The position numbers and the translations under genes were made by a program. DNA of 64,000 nucleotides, from NCBI RefSeq assembly GCF_900142395.1, contig NZ_FRAS01000002.1:186001-250000 (forward strand). Direction: 5' to 3'. Under the pieces are notes generated by a model. That model was given only the letters and a program-made list of their open reading frames with translations, was not told where the DNA came from and did no database searches. Origin of the DNA: Hymenobacter psychrotolerans DSM 18569. Lineage in GTDB: Bacteria; Bacteroidota; Bacteroidia; Cytophagales; Hymenobacteraceae. Positions 16,607-25,553 of the stretch are shown in pieces; position 1 is the first letter of the stretch; each line of letters opens with the position of its first letter.

Positions 16607-17704
16607 CTACTCGGCGTGCGGCCCGGTACTTTTGGGCGCTGCAGGCAGCGGCTTTCGGGGCTTGGGAAGCTTGAACTCCAGCGTGGTGCCCTGCCCGATT
16701 TCGCTCTGCACCTGAATGCTGGACTTGTGGGCCTCTACAATGTGCTTGCTGATGGAGAGCCCCAGCCCCGAACCGCCGGACTCGCGGGAGCGGCTTTTGT
16801 CGATGCGGTAGAACCGCTCGAATATGCGGTTCAGGTGCTGCTTCGGGATGCCTTCGCCATCGTCGCGGACGCTGAGGCGCACGGCCTTGCCGGTTTCCTG
16901 CAACCGCACCACCACATGCCCGCTGTCGCGCCCGTATTTGATGGCGTTGTCGATGAGATTGATGAGAACCTGCCGGATGCGGTTGCGGTCGGCCAGTACG
17001 AGTACCGGGGCGCCGTTGCCGGAGAGGCCGGCCGGTTCCAGCTCCAGGCTTACCTGCCGCAGGGCGGCCTTCCTTTCCAGCTGCTCAAAGATTTCGTGCA
17101 CCAGCTCTACCAGGTCGAAAGTCTGGCGGCGCATGCGCACCACGCCTTTCTCCAGCTGTGAAATGGTGACCAGGTCCTGTACCAACGTGTCGAGAGCATC
17201 GAGGCTGGTAGCGGCTTTGCGCAGAAACTTCTGGCGCGTGAAACTGTCCAGGTCCTCATCGTCGAGAACGGTGTGCAGGAAGCCTTGAGCGGCGAAAATG
17301 GGCGTTTTCAGCTCGTGCGATACATCGGCCAGAAACTCGCGGCGCAGGACCTGCAGGCGCTTCAGCTCGTCTATTTCCTGCTGCTTGCGCTGGGCCATGG
17401 CCACAATTTCGTCGCGGATGCGCTTGAGCGGCTCCGGCCGAAACAGGAACTTGTTCGACATGCGCCGAAACTCCTTCCGCTTGACATGCTCCAGACTGGC
17501 GTAAATATTATTTATCTCCCTGAAAATAAGGGCTTCAAACAATAGGTAGAGCAGCAGGAAGCAGGCGGCCACAGTGATGCCGGCGGCCAGTACGCCCTGC
17601 TGCAGCGGCAGGGTGGGGCCCAGCCAGGCCAGCGCCGTAAGCACACTTGCAATCAGCAGCGAAAGCAGGATGGCAATAGTGCGGGAGGAAACGGGAAGCT
17701 TCAT
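16607..17704 (-). CDS. PhoR-like sensor histidine kinase
   Basis: 365 residues: two membrane helices (about 8-28 and 38-60) with a very short periplasmic loop, a linker, then HisKA with phospho-acceptor H130 in FLADVSHELKTPIFAAQGF, and the ATPase with the N box INLIDNAIKYG, G1 box RDDGEGIP and G2 box SGGSGLGLSI. The tail after the ATPase is Pro/Lys-rich. With only a short loop outside, sensing is probably through the membrane or a partner protein. It lies 96 bp downstream of an OmpR/PhoB-type regulator on the same strand and most likely forms its cognate pair; PhoR-like membership is by overall similarity, and a phosphate signal is not shown. Confidence 0.93.
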   Translation of the reverse strand: MKLPVSSRTIAILLSLLIASVLTALAWLGPTLPLQQGVLAAGITVAACFLLLYLLFEALIFREINNIYASLEHVKRKEFRRMSNKFLFRPEPLKRIRDEIVAMAQRKQQEIDELKRLQVLRREFLADVSHELKTPIFAAQGFLHTVLDDEDLDSFTRQKFLRKAATSLDALDTLVQDLVTISQLEKGVVRMRRQTFDLVELVHEIFEQLERKAALRQVSLELEPAGLSGNGAPVLVLADRNRIRQVLINLIDNAIKYGRDSGHVVVRLQETGKAVRLSVRDDGEGIPKQHLNRIFERFYRIDKSRSRESGGSGLGLSISKHIVEAHKSSIQVQSEIGQGTTLEFKLPKPRKPLPAAPKSTGPHAE

Positions 17705-17800
17705 GGCCTAAAGGAAGTGGAAGCGCGCCTTACAAAGCACCGCCCGAACGCAGGAGCCGGCCGGCCACAACATTCAGGCGGGTTGCAACGGGGTATTGGG

Positions 17801-18502
17801 TTAGTTGTCGGTGTTGAACTTGTAGCCGACGCCTTTGATGGTCTGGATGTGGTGGTCGCCGACTTTCTCGCGCACTTTGCGCACGTGCACGTCCACGGTG
17901 CGGGCCAGCACGAATACGTCGTTGCCCCAGATATTCTGCAGCAGCTCTTCGCGGCCGAATACTTTGTGCGGGGTGGCGGCCAGAAACGCCAGCAGCTCAA
18001 ACTCCTTTTTGGGCAGCGTAATCTTGCGGCCCGCTTGGTACACGGAAAACGCCGTACGGTCGATTTTGAGGCCGTTGATTTCGATGGTGTCCTGCACCGA
18101 CAGCGGGTCCCGGTCGCGGCGCACGAAGGCCGCCAGGCGGCTGAGCAGCGCCCGGGGCTTGATAGGCTTGGCAATAAAGTCGTCGGCGCCGGCCTCGAAG
18201 GCAGCCACTTCCGAAAACTCCTCGGCCCGGGCCGTCAGAAAGATGATGTAAGTATCCTTGAACCGCGGCTGGTCGCGGAGCTGGCGGCAGGTGGCAATGC
18301 CGTCGAGGTGCGGCATCATCACGTCAAGCAGCACGATGTCGGGGCCGAACTGCGGGGCTACCTCCAGGGCTTTGCGCCCGTCCGGCGCCGACGCTACGGT
18401 GTAGCCTTCTTTGCGCAGGTTGTACTCCAGAAGTTCCACGATATCAGGGTCGTCATCGACCACCAGAATCTTGTAGGCGTTGGGATTGGCAGGTGCTTGC
18501 AC
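17801..18502 (-). CDS. OmpR/PhoB-type response regulator
   Basis: 233 residues. The receiver domain (10-128) has the acidic triplet DDD at 16-18, phospho-acceptor D60 in IVLLDVMMPHLDG and the conserved Lys in DFIAKPIKPR. The C-terminal winged helix (about 140-230) carries the PhoB/OmpR signature (TLPKKEFELLAFLAATPHKV ... GNDVFVLARTVDVHVRKVR). First gene of a two-gene operon with the PhoR-like kinase downstream. A TACTTTTG -7 box lies 38 bp before the start. Confidence 0.95.
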   Translation of the reverse strand: MQAPANPNAYKILVVDDDPDIVELLEYNLRKEGYTVASAPDGRKALEVAPQFGPDIVLLDVMMPHLDGIATCRQLRDQPRFKDTYIIFLTARAEEFSEVAAFEAGADDFIAKPIKPRALLSRLAAFVRRDRDPLSVQDTIEINGLKIDRTAFSVYQAGRKITLPKKEFELLAFLAATPHKVFGREELLQNIWGNDVFVLARTVDVHVRKVREKVGDHHIQTIKGVGYKFNTDN

Positions 18503-18540
18503 GGCGCTGGGAGTTTGGGGTAAAACAGAGTACGCGAAGA

Positions 18541-18548
18541 CAAAAGTA
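18541..18548 (-). promoter_or_regulatory. -7 promoter box of the PhoB-like/PhoR-like operon
   Basis: TACTTTTG on the minus strand, an exact TAnnTTTG match, 38 bp before the ATG at 18502. No TTG at 19 bp. Confidence 0.5.
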
Positions 18549-18645
18549 CCGCCGGGCGGGCCACCGGCATGTTACGTTTGTGTGAACTGCTACGGGCTAC
18601 AGGCCGCATCAACCCAACAGGCTGCTGAACCTGGCCGGCAACAAA

Positions 18646-18671
18646 AAAGCGGCTCCCACAGGAGCCGCTTT
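18646..18671 (-). terminator. Terminator after the DUF3108 gene
   Basis: 11-bp stem AAAGCGGCTCC with a CACA loop; on the minus strand it is followed by a run of six T. It begins 8 bp after the DUF3108 stop codon. Confidence 0.9.
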
Positions 18672-18679
18672 GCGGTGAG

Positions 18680-19504
18680 CTAGTTCTGAGCCACCAGGTT
18701 CAGCCGGTTTTTCAGGCCGTGGTATTTGTACATGTCCACTTTCACGGCCCCCACGAACATTTCGGCCTGAATCAGGACCGGAACCTTGTTGCGGTCGTCG
18801 GAGAGGTAGACGGATATGGCGTTTTCACCTTTGAAGAGCTTGTTGCTGGGCATCTTCGGAACCAGCCGGATGGCCCGGATGGCGCCCGCCTTGGTTTGCA
18901 CCGTTTCGCGGCCCCTGTAGGTTACTTCCATCGTGAATACTTCCTCATCGAAGAAGCCCTGCACCCTGATTACCTCCCCCACGCGGCGCTGGTCGTAGTT
19001 GAGCGTGCGCAGATAATAGAAGCCGCTGACCAGGTCCTGCACGTTGTCGGGCACTTTGTAGGAGCCGCGCTTCACGTCGTTTTTGTCGCGGCCGCGCTTC
19101 TCTACCTCCGCCATATCCCTGGCATGGTCGAAGTCCACGGTTTCCTTTTTGCGGTAGTTGTTCTCCTCGATGTTACGGAAGAATTTCTGCGGCACAATGC
19201 TGGTCGTGTCGATGTAGGAGCGCCAGGTGTCGCGGATACGCAGGAAAAAATCGAAGGAGCCCGTGGTGCGGCCCGTAACGGTGGCTTTGTAGCACAGCCG
19301 GTCATTGATGCGGTGCAGGCTGTTGTCGACCTCAATGGTGGCTTCCGCTGCGTTAATCAAGCCGTAGTGCACCTTGTATTGCAGCACCTCGCCCGACGTG
19401 AAGCTGTGGTTGGGAATCGACCGGAGAGTGTCAGCGGGCCCAAACGCCAGCAGGCCTATTGCCGGTAGCACAAGAAGAGTAGAAAGAAGCCAGCGGCGGT
19501 TCAT
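18680..19504 (-). CDS. DUF3108 domain protein (exported)
   Basis: 274 residues from the ATG at 19504 (MNRRWLLSTLLVLPAIGLLA), which gives a signal peptide; a longer in-frame start at 19606 would lie beyond the -7 box at 19560-19567. The body matches DUF3108: SFTSGEVLQYKVHYGLINAA at the start of the domain, then alternating strands of a beta barrel-like or LolA-like fold. Residues IRVQGFFDEEVFTMEVTYRG and the strand pairs near the end fit the same family. DUF3108 proteins are periplasmic and of unknown role. Monocistronic between a promoter box and a terminator. Confidence 0.88.
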   Translation of the reverse strand: MNRRWLLSTLLVLPAIGLLAFGPADTLRSIPNHSFTSGEVLQYKVHYGLINAAEATIEVDNSLHRINDRLCYKATVTGRTTGSFDFFLRIRDTWRSYIDTTSIVPQKFFRNIEENNYRKKETVDFDHARDMAEVEKRGRDKNDVKRGSYKVPDNVQDLVSGFYYLRTLNYDQRRVGEVIRVQGFFDEEVFTMEVTYRGRETVQTKAGAIRAIRLVPKMPSNKLFKGENAISVYLSDDRNKVPVLIQAEMFVGAVKVDMYKYHGLKNRLNLVAQN

Positions 19505-19559
19505 AACGATGAAAAAGCAGGAAGTAAATTCCTGACACTCCAGACAAAAGCGGTGCCAG

Positions 19560-19567
19560 CAAATATA
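19560..19567 (-). promoter_or_regulatory. -7 promoter box of the DUF3108 gene
   Basis: TATATTTG on the minus strand, 55 bp before the start at 19504. Confidence 0.5.
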
Positions 19568-19613
19568 CTGTGAATGAGTGGGAGCCTGAGTATACGAAAC
19601 CAACAATGAAAAA

Positions 19614-19638
19614 GCCTCCCCGGAATAACCGGGGAGGC
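19614..19638 (-). terminator. recA terminator
   Basis: 10-bp stem GCCTCCCCGG with 5-nt loop, followed on the minus strand by a T run; 34 bp after the recA stop codon. Confidence 0.9.
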
Positions 19639-19672
19639 TCTCAAATTGCGGACTGAATCCGGCAAGGGCTTC

Positions 19673-20794
19673 CTACAGCGTGTCGTCGTCGTCGAGGCTG
19701 CGGTCTTCGGGAATGGCGGCCAGCGCGGCCTCCGGCTCGCCTTTCACCATGGCCCGGATCTGCGCTTCGATTTTGTCGGCCAGTTCGGGGTTGTCCTGCA
19801 GGATGGTTTTCACGCCCTCACGGCCCTGGCCGAGACGGTCGCCGTTGTACGAGAACCACGAGCCCGACTTGGCAATGATGCCCATGTCCACGCCCAGGTC
19901 CAGGATTTCGCCGACTTTGCTGATGCCTTCGTTGTAGATGATGTCGAACTCAATCACCTTGAAGGGCGGCGCTACCTTGTTCTTCACCACTTTCACTTTG
20001 GTGCGGTTGCCGGTCACGTTGTCCTTGTCTTCCTTGATCTGGCCAATCCGACGGATGTCGAGACGGACCGACGCGTAGAATTTCAGGGCGTTACCACCGG
20101 TCGTGGTTTCGGGCGAGCCGAACATCACGCCGATTTTCTCGCGCAGCTGGTTGATGAAGATGCAGCAGCAGCCGGTTTTGTTGATGGTACCGGTGAGCTT
20201 GCGCAGTGCCTGTGACATGAGGCGGGCGTGCAAGCCCACTTTCGAGTCGCCCATGTCGCCTTCCAGTTCGCCTTTCGGCACCAGAGCCGCTACTGAGTCA
20301 ATGACGATGATATCAATAGCGCCGCTGGAAATCAGCTGGTCGGCAATTTCAAGAGCTTGCTCGCCATTGTCGGGCTGAGCGATGAGCAGGTTTTCGGTGT
20401 CGATGCCAAGTTTCTTGGCGTACAGCGGGTCGAAGGCGTGTTCTGCGTCGATGAAGGCCGCGACGCCGCCCTTCTTCTGGGCTTCGGCGATGCAGTGCAT
20501 CGTGAGGGTGGTTTTACCCGACGATTCCGGGCCGTATATTTCTACGACGCGGCCCTTAGGCAGTCCGCCCACACCCAGCGCAATGTCGAGGCCAAGCGAG
20601 CCGGTGCTGATGACTTCCACATCCATCACCTTGTTGTCGCTCAGTTTCATGACGGTGCCTTTGCCGTACGCTTTGTCGAGCTTGTCCAGGGTGAGCTGGA
20701 GGGCTTTCATCTTCTCCGCGTTGGCGTTGCTGAACGTGGAGGGATTGCTCGTTTTTTCAGCCTTGTCCGCTTTGTCCGTGGTGGTTGCAGCCAT
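19673..20794 (-). CDS. recA: Recombinase RecA
   Basis: 373 residues from the ATG at 20794 ([14 protein letters not shown]). Walker A is GPESSGKTT and Walker [11 protein letters not shown]; the L2-loop region reads [17 protein letters not shown]. The acidic C-terminal tail ([10 protein letters not shown]) is the usual self-regulating end. An upstream in-frame ATG at 20860 is not supported. RecA carries out homologous recombination and SOS induction. I see no clear LexA box or TAnnTTTG box in the 191 bp that separate it from the divergent outer-membrane gene, so its control cannot be read. Confidence 0.98.
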   Translation of the reverse strand: MAATTTDKADKAEKTSNPSTFSNANAEKMKALQLTLDKLDKAYGKGTVMKLSDNKVMDVEVISTGSLGLDIALGVGGLPKGRVVEIYGPESSGKTTLTMHCIAEAQKKGGVAAFIDAEHAFDPLYAKKLGIDTENLLIAQPDNGEQALEIADQLISSGAIDIIVIDSVAALVPKGELEGDMGDSKVGLHARLMSQALRKLTGTINKTGCCCIFINQLREKIGVMFGSPETTTGGNALKFYASVRLDIRRIGQIKEDKDNVTGNRTKVKVVKNKVAPPFKVIEFDIIYNEGISKVGEILDLGVDMGIIAKSGSWFSYNGDRLGQGREGVKTILQDNPELADKIEAQIRAMVKGEPEAALAAIPEDRSLDDDDTL

Positions 20795-20985
20795 TAGAAT
20801 GGGGGTTGTTAGGAAATGCTTAGGTTTGGTGAATGTAGGCGTTTTTGGTGGCTCATACAACCCGAAGAGGGCCGCACAAAACCACGCCGACAGGTACTTT
20901 TCGGGTCGGCTAGTGGTAACGCAGCTGGCCTATATTTTGTGCCCGCAATGCTAAAAAAATTCGTTGAATCGGGGATGATTTTTTC

Positions 20986-22155
20986 ATGCTAAAATATTTG
21001 GCAAACGGACGTATTTCTACCGTCCTGATACTGACGCTGGTAGGCTGGCTGGGCAGAACCACGCCGGTGCTGGCACAGCTCGATAATCGCGCATTTATGC
21101 ATCCGCTGGTGGTGGGGCCGCAGTATGAGCGGCAGATGCGGCTGGATGTGCAGGCCTTTCTTTTCAATAAGGACAACGAGTATTTCAATAAGCTGGAAGA
21201 CGGCCGGACCTATTTCGGAGCGCAGCTGCTGCCCCGGCTGGTGTACTTCCCAAGCGCCAACCTGCGGGTGGAGGCCGGCATTTTTCTGTGGAAAGACTAC
21301 GGCACCCCTCGCCTGCGGCAGGTGCGGCCCTTGCTGACGGTGAAGTACCAGAACGGCCCGCACAGTATTCTGTTCGGCAATATCGAAGGCAACTTGCACC
21401 ACGGCTACATCGAGCCGATGTTTGATTTCGAGCGGGTGATAACCAACCGGCTGGAAGAAGGCGTACAGTACAAGCTGCAGAAGCCGCGCCTGAACCTGGA
21501 TGCGTGGGTAGACTGGCAGCGGCAGCAGTACCGGTTCAGTAACTTCCAGGAAGAGGTGGCCGGCGGACTGGCGGCCGAGGCTACCGTGCTCGGCGACTCG
21601 ACGGACTGGCTGCTGCGGGTGCCGTTCCAGTTCACGGCCACGCACCAGGGCGGGCAGATTGATACCGTCTCGACCCCGCTGCAGACGCTGTTCAATGTGG
21701 CCAGCGGCGTGCGGGTGCGCAAGCCGCTGGCGTCCCGCTTTTTTCAGGCCGTGCACCTCGATGCCTACGCTACCTACTTTCACGACTACTCCTTCACCTA
21801 CCAGCTGCCTTACCGGACCGGTACGGGGCTGTATCTGAACGGCGGCGTAGATACGCGCCTGTCCAACGTGCAGGTAGCGTACTGGCGCGGCAACGGCTAT
21901 ATCTCGCCACTGGGCGGCAAGCTGTACCGGTCCATCTCCAACTCCGTCAGCGACCCGCAGTATCTGGAAAAAGACCGGCAGCTGCTTATCGTGCGCTTTC
22001 TGAAAGACTACCGGCTGCCCGGCAACCTAACGATGACCACCCGTTTCGAGCCGCTCTACGACCTCAATAACGGTCTGTTCGACTTCTCCTTTGCGCTGTA
22101 TTTCAATTTCAACCAGAGCTTCCTGCTGACTACGCTGCGCAAAGGTGTAGAGTAG
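20986..22155 (+). CDS. Predicted outer-membrane beta-barrel protein
   Basis: 389 residues with a signal sequence (MLKYLANGRISTVLILTLVG ... VLAQ) and a body made of short amphipathic strands ending in aromatic residues, such as RLVYFPSANLRVEAGIFLW and LDAYATYFHDYSFTY, and a last strand ending in Phe-Asn-Gln-Ser-Phe-Leu. This is the pattern of an outer-membrane barrel. No enzyme motif is seen and I do not recognise a named family. It stands alone: recA diverges upstream and a GNAT gene converges 12 bp downstream. The -7 region resembles TATATTTTG, one base longer than the consensus. Confidence 0.65.
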   Translation: MLKYLANGRISTVLILTLVGWLGRTTPVLAQLDNRAFMHPLVVGPQYERQMRLDVQAFLFNKDNEYFNKLEDGRTYFGAQLLPRLVYFPSANLRVEAGIFLWKDYGTPRLRQVRPLLTVKYQNGPHSILFGNIEGNLHHGYIEPMFDFERVITNRLEEGVQYKLQKPRLNLDAWVDWQRQQYRFSNFQEEVAGGLAAEATVLGDSTDWLLRVPFQFTATHQGGQIDTVSTPLQTLFNVASGVRVRKPLASRFFQAVHLDAYATYFHDYSFTYQLPYRTGTGLYLNGGVDTRLSNVQVAYWRGNGYISPLGGKLYRSISNSVSDPQYLEKDRQLLIVRFLKDYRLPGNLTMTTRFEPLYDLNNGLFDFSFALYFNFNQSFLLTTLRKGVE

Positions 22156-22167
22156 CATCGGCCCGCG

Positions 22168-22740
22168 TTACCGCTCCAGCCGGAACTGCACAATATCATG
22201 GTCGCCGGTGCGCAGGGCCCACAGGCGCCGCCGGGTAGTAAGTGGCTGGAAGCCGGCGTGCTCGGCCACGGCCATGCTGCGCGGGTTGTCGCGGCGGCAG
22301 CGAAGCGTGAGGCTGGCCGCCTGCACATGCTGCCCAAAACCAAACTGCACGGCTGCCGCCAGCGCTTCGCGGGCATACCCGCGGCCCTCCGCCTCAGCTC
22401 CCAGGTAGTAGCCTATTTCAGCACTGATGGGCTTTTGCCACGAGGGGCGCAGGCTGATGTCGCCGAGGTAAGAGCCGGTAGCCGTATGCCAAATGCCAAA
22501 CACATAGAGGCGGCCGGTGCGCCAGTCCTGCGCAAACTGGGCCAGTACCCGGCCGGCATCGGGTGGCGTCTGCACGGCCGCAACCCGTGAGGGAAATGCC
22601 TGTTGCAGCCGCCGCCGGTTCTGGTCGAGCAGCGCGAAAAATGCAGCCTCGTCGGTGGCCTGGTAGGGGCGGAGGGTGAGGCGCTCCGTGAGCAGAGGAG
22701 ATACTGGCGGCGCGGCGGGTGGCAGGAAAGAAGCGTACAT
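22168..22740 (-). CDS. GNAT N-acetyltransferase (RimJ/RimL-like)
   Basis: 190 residues. Acetyl-CoA binding region is around EGRGYAREALAAAVQFGF (motif A, R/Q-x-x-G-x-G/A), preceded by IGYYLGAEAEGRG and followed by SLTLRCRRDNPRSMAVAEHAGF, the typical RimJ/RimL 'N..S..v.ek.GF' motif. The protein should acetylate an amine on a protein N terminus or small molecule; target unknown. It converges with the outer-membrane gene and has 12 bp between stops, with no hairpin seen. Confidence 0.93.
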   Translation of the reverse strand: MYASFLPPAAPPVSPLLTERLTLRPYQATDEAAFFALLDQNRRRLQQAFPSRVAAVQTPPDAGRVLAQFAQDWRTGRLYVFGIWHTATGSYLGDISLRPSWQKPISAEIGYYLGAEAEGRGYAREALAAAVQFGFGQHVQAASLTLRCRRDNPRSMAVAEHAGFQPLTTRRRLWALRTGDHDIVQFRLER

Positions 22741-22919
22741 GATTTGGGGTGCTGGCCTGCACCTCTACGCATAGAAGCCGGGCGAAGGCTGAATTGGCGG
22801 GTTCTGCTGTAGCCCGGCCGCAACTTGCCCGTAAGGGTGCCGTTTAGTCTGATTTCCTGCCCGGTGCCGGCTTACCGGCTTCTGCGCAGGCTTTCTATCC
22901 AACTAAATTTTACGGCAAC

Positions 22920-23810
22920 ATGAAAGGACGACTGCAAGGCAAAGTGGCCATCGTGACGGGCGGCGGCGCAGGTATAGGCGAAGCCATCAGCAAGAAATTC
23001 GCGGCGGAGGGTGCCTCCGTAGTAGTGTGCGGGCTGCCCAGCGACCCGGTGCGTAAGGTGGTAGACGAAATTCAGGCCAGCGGCGGCCGTGCCGTGGGCT
23101 ACCTCGGCGACGTATCGGTAGAAGCCAACGCGGAGGAATGCGTGCAATTAGCCCTCGACGACTTCGGCAAGCTGGATATCCTGATAAACAACGCCGGCGT
23201 ATTTCCGGCCACCGCCGAGCTCGACAAATATCCGGTAGAGGCGTTTGAGTACATGGTGAAAAACAACATCTACACGGTGTTTATGATGAGCCGGGCCGCG
23301 CTGCCATACCTGCAGAAAAGCAAGGGCAATATTGTGTCGGCGGGCTCCGAAGCCGGGCAAATGGGCTCCCCCATGATTACGCCCTATGGCGGCACCAAAG
23401 CCTGGGTGATGACCTTTTCGCGCGGGCTGGCCGTGGAGCAGGCCAAGCACGGCGTGCGGGTGAACTGCGTAGGGCCCGGCCCCATCGACACGGCCTGGAC
23501 GCATAAGGAAACCGGCCCCATGGACAGCAAAATGGAAAAGAATACCGTCAACGGCGTGCCGCTGGGCCGCCGCGGCACCCCCGAAGAGGTAGCCAACGTG
23601 TACCTGTTCCTTGCCTCTGATGAAGCCAGCTACGTGACGGGCGCAACGTACTTCGTGGATGGTGGCGTGACGCTTTCCAAGAGCCTGCCCGGCGAGGAAG
23701 TGCCGGCGCACCTGAAGCAGCAGCCTACCGGAGAGCTGCGCCTAAGTCATGCCAAGGACGGCCACGCCAACATGCGCGAAGAAGCCGCCGGCACCATGAC
23801 CAGCAATTAA
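22920..23810 (+). CDS. SDR family oxidoreductase
   Basis: 296 residues. Classical short-chain dehydrogenase: cofactor motif TGGGAGIG (about 13-20), NNAG (about 90), catalytic Ser in VSAGSEAGQ and the Y-x3-K pair in YGGTKAWVM; C-terminal SYVTGATYFVDGGVTLSKS is usual for the group with an R-x-G-T-P-E-E motif. The tail (about 270-296) is unusual and rich in charged residues. The substrate is not deducible. Monocistronic; a long terminator hairpin follows. Confidence 0.93.
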   Translation: MKGRLQGKVAIVTGGGAGIGEAISKKFAAEGASVVVCGLPSDPVRKVVDEIQASGGRAVGYLGDVSVEANAEECVQLALDDFGKLDILINNAGVFPATAELDKYPVEAFEYMVKNNIYTVFMMSRAALPYLQKSKGNIVSAGSEAGQMGSPMITPYGGTKAWVMTFSRGLAVEQAKHGVRVNCVGPGPIDTAWTHKETGPMDSKMEKNTVNGVPLGRRGTPEEVANVYLFLASDEASYVTGATYFVDGGVTLSKSLPGEEVPAHLKQQPTGELRLSHAKDGHANMREEAAGTMTSN

Positions 23811-23851
23811 CTCGCCCGCATCCTTGATGCTATAGGCAGATGTATCACCTG

Positions 23852-23893
23852 ACAACAAAAGCGGCTTGCCAGTAGGCAAGCCGCTTTTGTTGT
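23852..23893. terminator. Convergent terminator hairpin
   Basis: 19-bp perfect stem (23852-23870 with 23875-23893; core AAAAGCGGCTTGCC) and AGTA loop, between the SDR gene and the convergent small gene. T-rich on the plus side and A-rich on the other, so it works in both directions. Confidence 0.9.
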
Positions 23894-23931
23894 AAAGCTT
23901 CGAGACAGGCAGTAACGCCTGATAAAAGGTG

Positions 23932-24369
23932 CTATTTCTGCAGTGCGGCGCCAATGCCGGACTTGTGCTGGTCGGGGCTGCCGAGGGCCTGCTGGGTGCG
24001 CATCACGTTCATCTGGCGGGCTGCCTCGTTGAAATACTCGAGGCGGCGGATCAGCATTTCCTTGGTCAGCACGCGGCCTTCGGGGGTGCGCATTACCGCG
24101 CGCTGGTCTTGGAGCAGGCGGGCCATAATGGCCTGCGTTTCGGCTTTGCGCGGCTGAAACTGTTCCATAAACTCGGCTACCCGCGCCACACCTTCGCTCG
24201 TAAGCCGAAATTCGGCGCCGCCCTGGTTCAGCACTTCGCACAGCACGTAAATTTCCAGTGGCAGTGAGGTAGCCAGGGCCGTAGTGCGCAGATTGAGGCC
24301 GACCTGCAGCGCATCAAAAATGATGTCGATGTTGCGCTCGAATTGTTGGTAGTAAGCAGAAGCTTCCAT
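23932..24369 (-). CDS. Conserved helical protein of unknown function
   Basis: 145 residues from ATG 24369 (MEASAYYQQFERNIDIIFDA), almost entirely helical with no signal peptide. The segment TSLPLEIYVLCEVLNQGGAE reads like a short winged-helix or dimer interface, but I cannot name the family. It lies 117 bp downstream of the MoxR gene on the same strand and could be cotranscribed. Unknown function. Confidence 0.65.
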   Translation of the reverse strand: MEASAYYQQFERNIDIIFDALQVGLNLRTTALATSLPLEIYVLCEVLNQGGAEFRLTSEGVARVAEFMEQFQPRKAETQAIMARLLQDQRAVMRTPEGRVLTKEMLIRRLEYFNEAARQMNVMRTQQALGSPDQHKSGIGAALQK

Positions 24370-24486
24370 GAGGTTGGGAGTTGAAATGTGCCGGGCGGGC
24401 CGAAACCAGGCGCGCACGCTGAGTTAGGAATCCTGGGACGGCCAGTAGCAAGCTGGCGCGGCCCGAAATGACGTTGAAGCCGGGCG

Positions 24487-25452
24487 CTACAGCAGCTCTC
24501 TGACAATCTGCTCGACGGTCACGCCTTCGGCTTCAGCCTTGAAGTTGCGCACCAGCCGGTGGCGCAGAATCGGGAGGGCCACGGCTTTCACGTCTTCAAT
24601 GTCAGGCGAGTATTTGCCGTTGAGCAGCGCATTGCACTTGGCACCCACAATCAGGTGCTGCGAGGCGCGTGGGCCGGCTCCCCATTCCAGCAGCTGCGTA
24701 GCGCGGGCCGCGCCACGGTCGGTGCCCGGGCGGGTTTTGTGCACGAGGCTCACGGCGTATTCCACCACGTTATCGGCAACGGGCACACGACGAACTAAGT
24801 GCTGGAACGCCTGAATCTCGTCGGCGTGCAGAATCTTGCTCACCGTCGGCTTGGTGTCGGAAGTGGTGTTCTTTACGATTTGCAGCTCCGCCTCGTAGCT
24901 GGGGTAGCCCAGCTCAATGTTGAACATGAACCGGTCGAGTTGCGCTTCCGGCAGCGGATAGGTGCCTTCCTGCTCAATTGGGTTCTGAGTGGCCAGCACA
25001 AAGAACGGGCGCTGCAGCGGGTAGCGTTTGCCGGCCACCGTCACGGCGTATTCCTGCATGCTTTCCAGCAGCGCCGCCTGCGTCTTGGGGGGCGTCCGGT
25101 TGATTTCGTCGGCCAGCACGATGTTGGCGAAAATCGGACCTGGCACGAAGTGGAAGTCGCGCTGCTGGTTCATGGTTTCCGAGCCCACAATGTCGCTGGG
25201 CATCAGGTCGGGCGTGAACTGCACCCGGTTGAACGACAGATCCAGCGAGTCGGCAATGGTCTGGATGAGCAGCGTTTTGGCCAGGCCCGGCACACCTACC
25301 AGCAGGCAGTGGCCCTGCGAAAACACGGCCGTCAGCACCAGCTTCACTACCTCGTCCTGCCCGATGATAACCTTGCCGATTTCCTGCCGCAGGGCCTGAT
25401 AGGAGTGGGCCAGCGCGTCGGCGGCTTCTTTGTCGGAGGAATATGTGCGCAT
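24487..25452 (-). CDS. MoxR family AAA ATPase
   Basis: 321 residues from ATG 25452 (MRTYSSDKEAADALAHSYQA); the longer in-frame start at 25509 lies inside a 21-bp-stem hairpin. Walker A VGVPGLAKT, Walker B VLADEINRTPPKTQAALLE, and the sensor/VWA-interacting parts that mark the MoxR family are present. MoxR ATPases act as chaperones for VWA-domain partners and metal-cofactor insertion. No VWA gene is adjacent, but a BatD-like gene starts at 63043. It follows two parvulin isomerase genes, an order I recall from other Bacteroidota. Confidence 0.95.
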   Translation of the reverse strand: MRTYSSDKEAADALAHSYQALRQEIGKVIIGQDEVVKLVLTAVFSQGHCLLVGVPGLAKTLLIQTIADSLDLSFNRVQFTPDLMPSDIVGSETMNQQRDFHFVPGPIFANIVLADEINRTPPKTQAALLESMQEYAVTVAGKRYPLQRPFFVLATQNPIEQEGTYPLPEAQLDRFMFNIELGYPSYEAELQIVKNTTSDTKPTVSKILHADEIQAFQHLVRRVPVADNVVEYAVSLVHKTRPGTDRGAARATQLLEWGAGPRASQHLIVGAKCNALLNGKYSPDIEDVKAVALPILRHRLVRNFKAEAEGVTVEQIVRELL

Positions 25453-25489
25453 TCTGGGAAGGTTAGTGGCTGATAGGGGATAGATACGT

Positions 25490-25543
25490 CTTTCAGCAAA
25501 CGGCTGCATGACTTACGCAAGCCATGCAGCCGTTTGCTGAAAG
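25490..25543. terminator. Long hairpin, 21-bp perfect stem
   Basis: Arms 25490-25510 and 25523-25543 match perfectly around a 12-nt loop. It ends 10 bp past the stop codon of the isomerase gene and precedes moxR. No T run follows. Confidence 0.7.
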
Positions 25544-25553
25544 CCAGCCAGCA

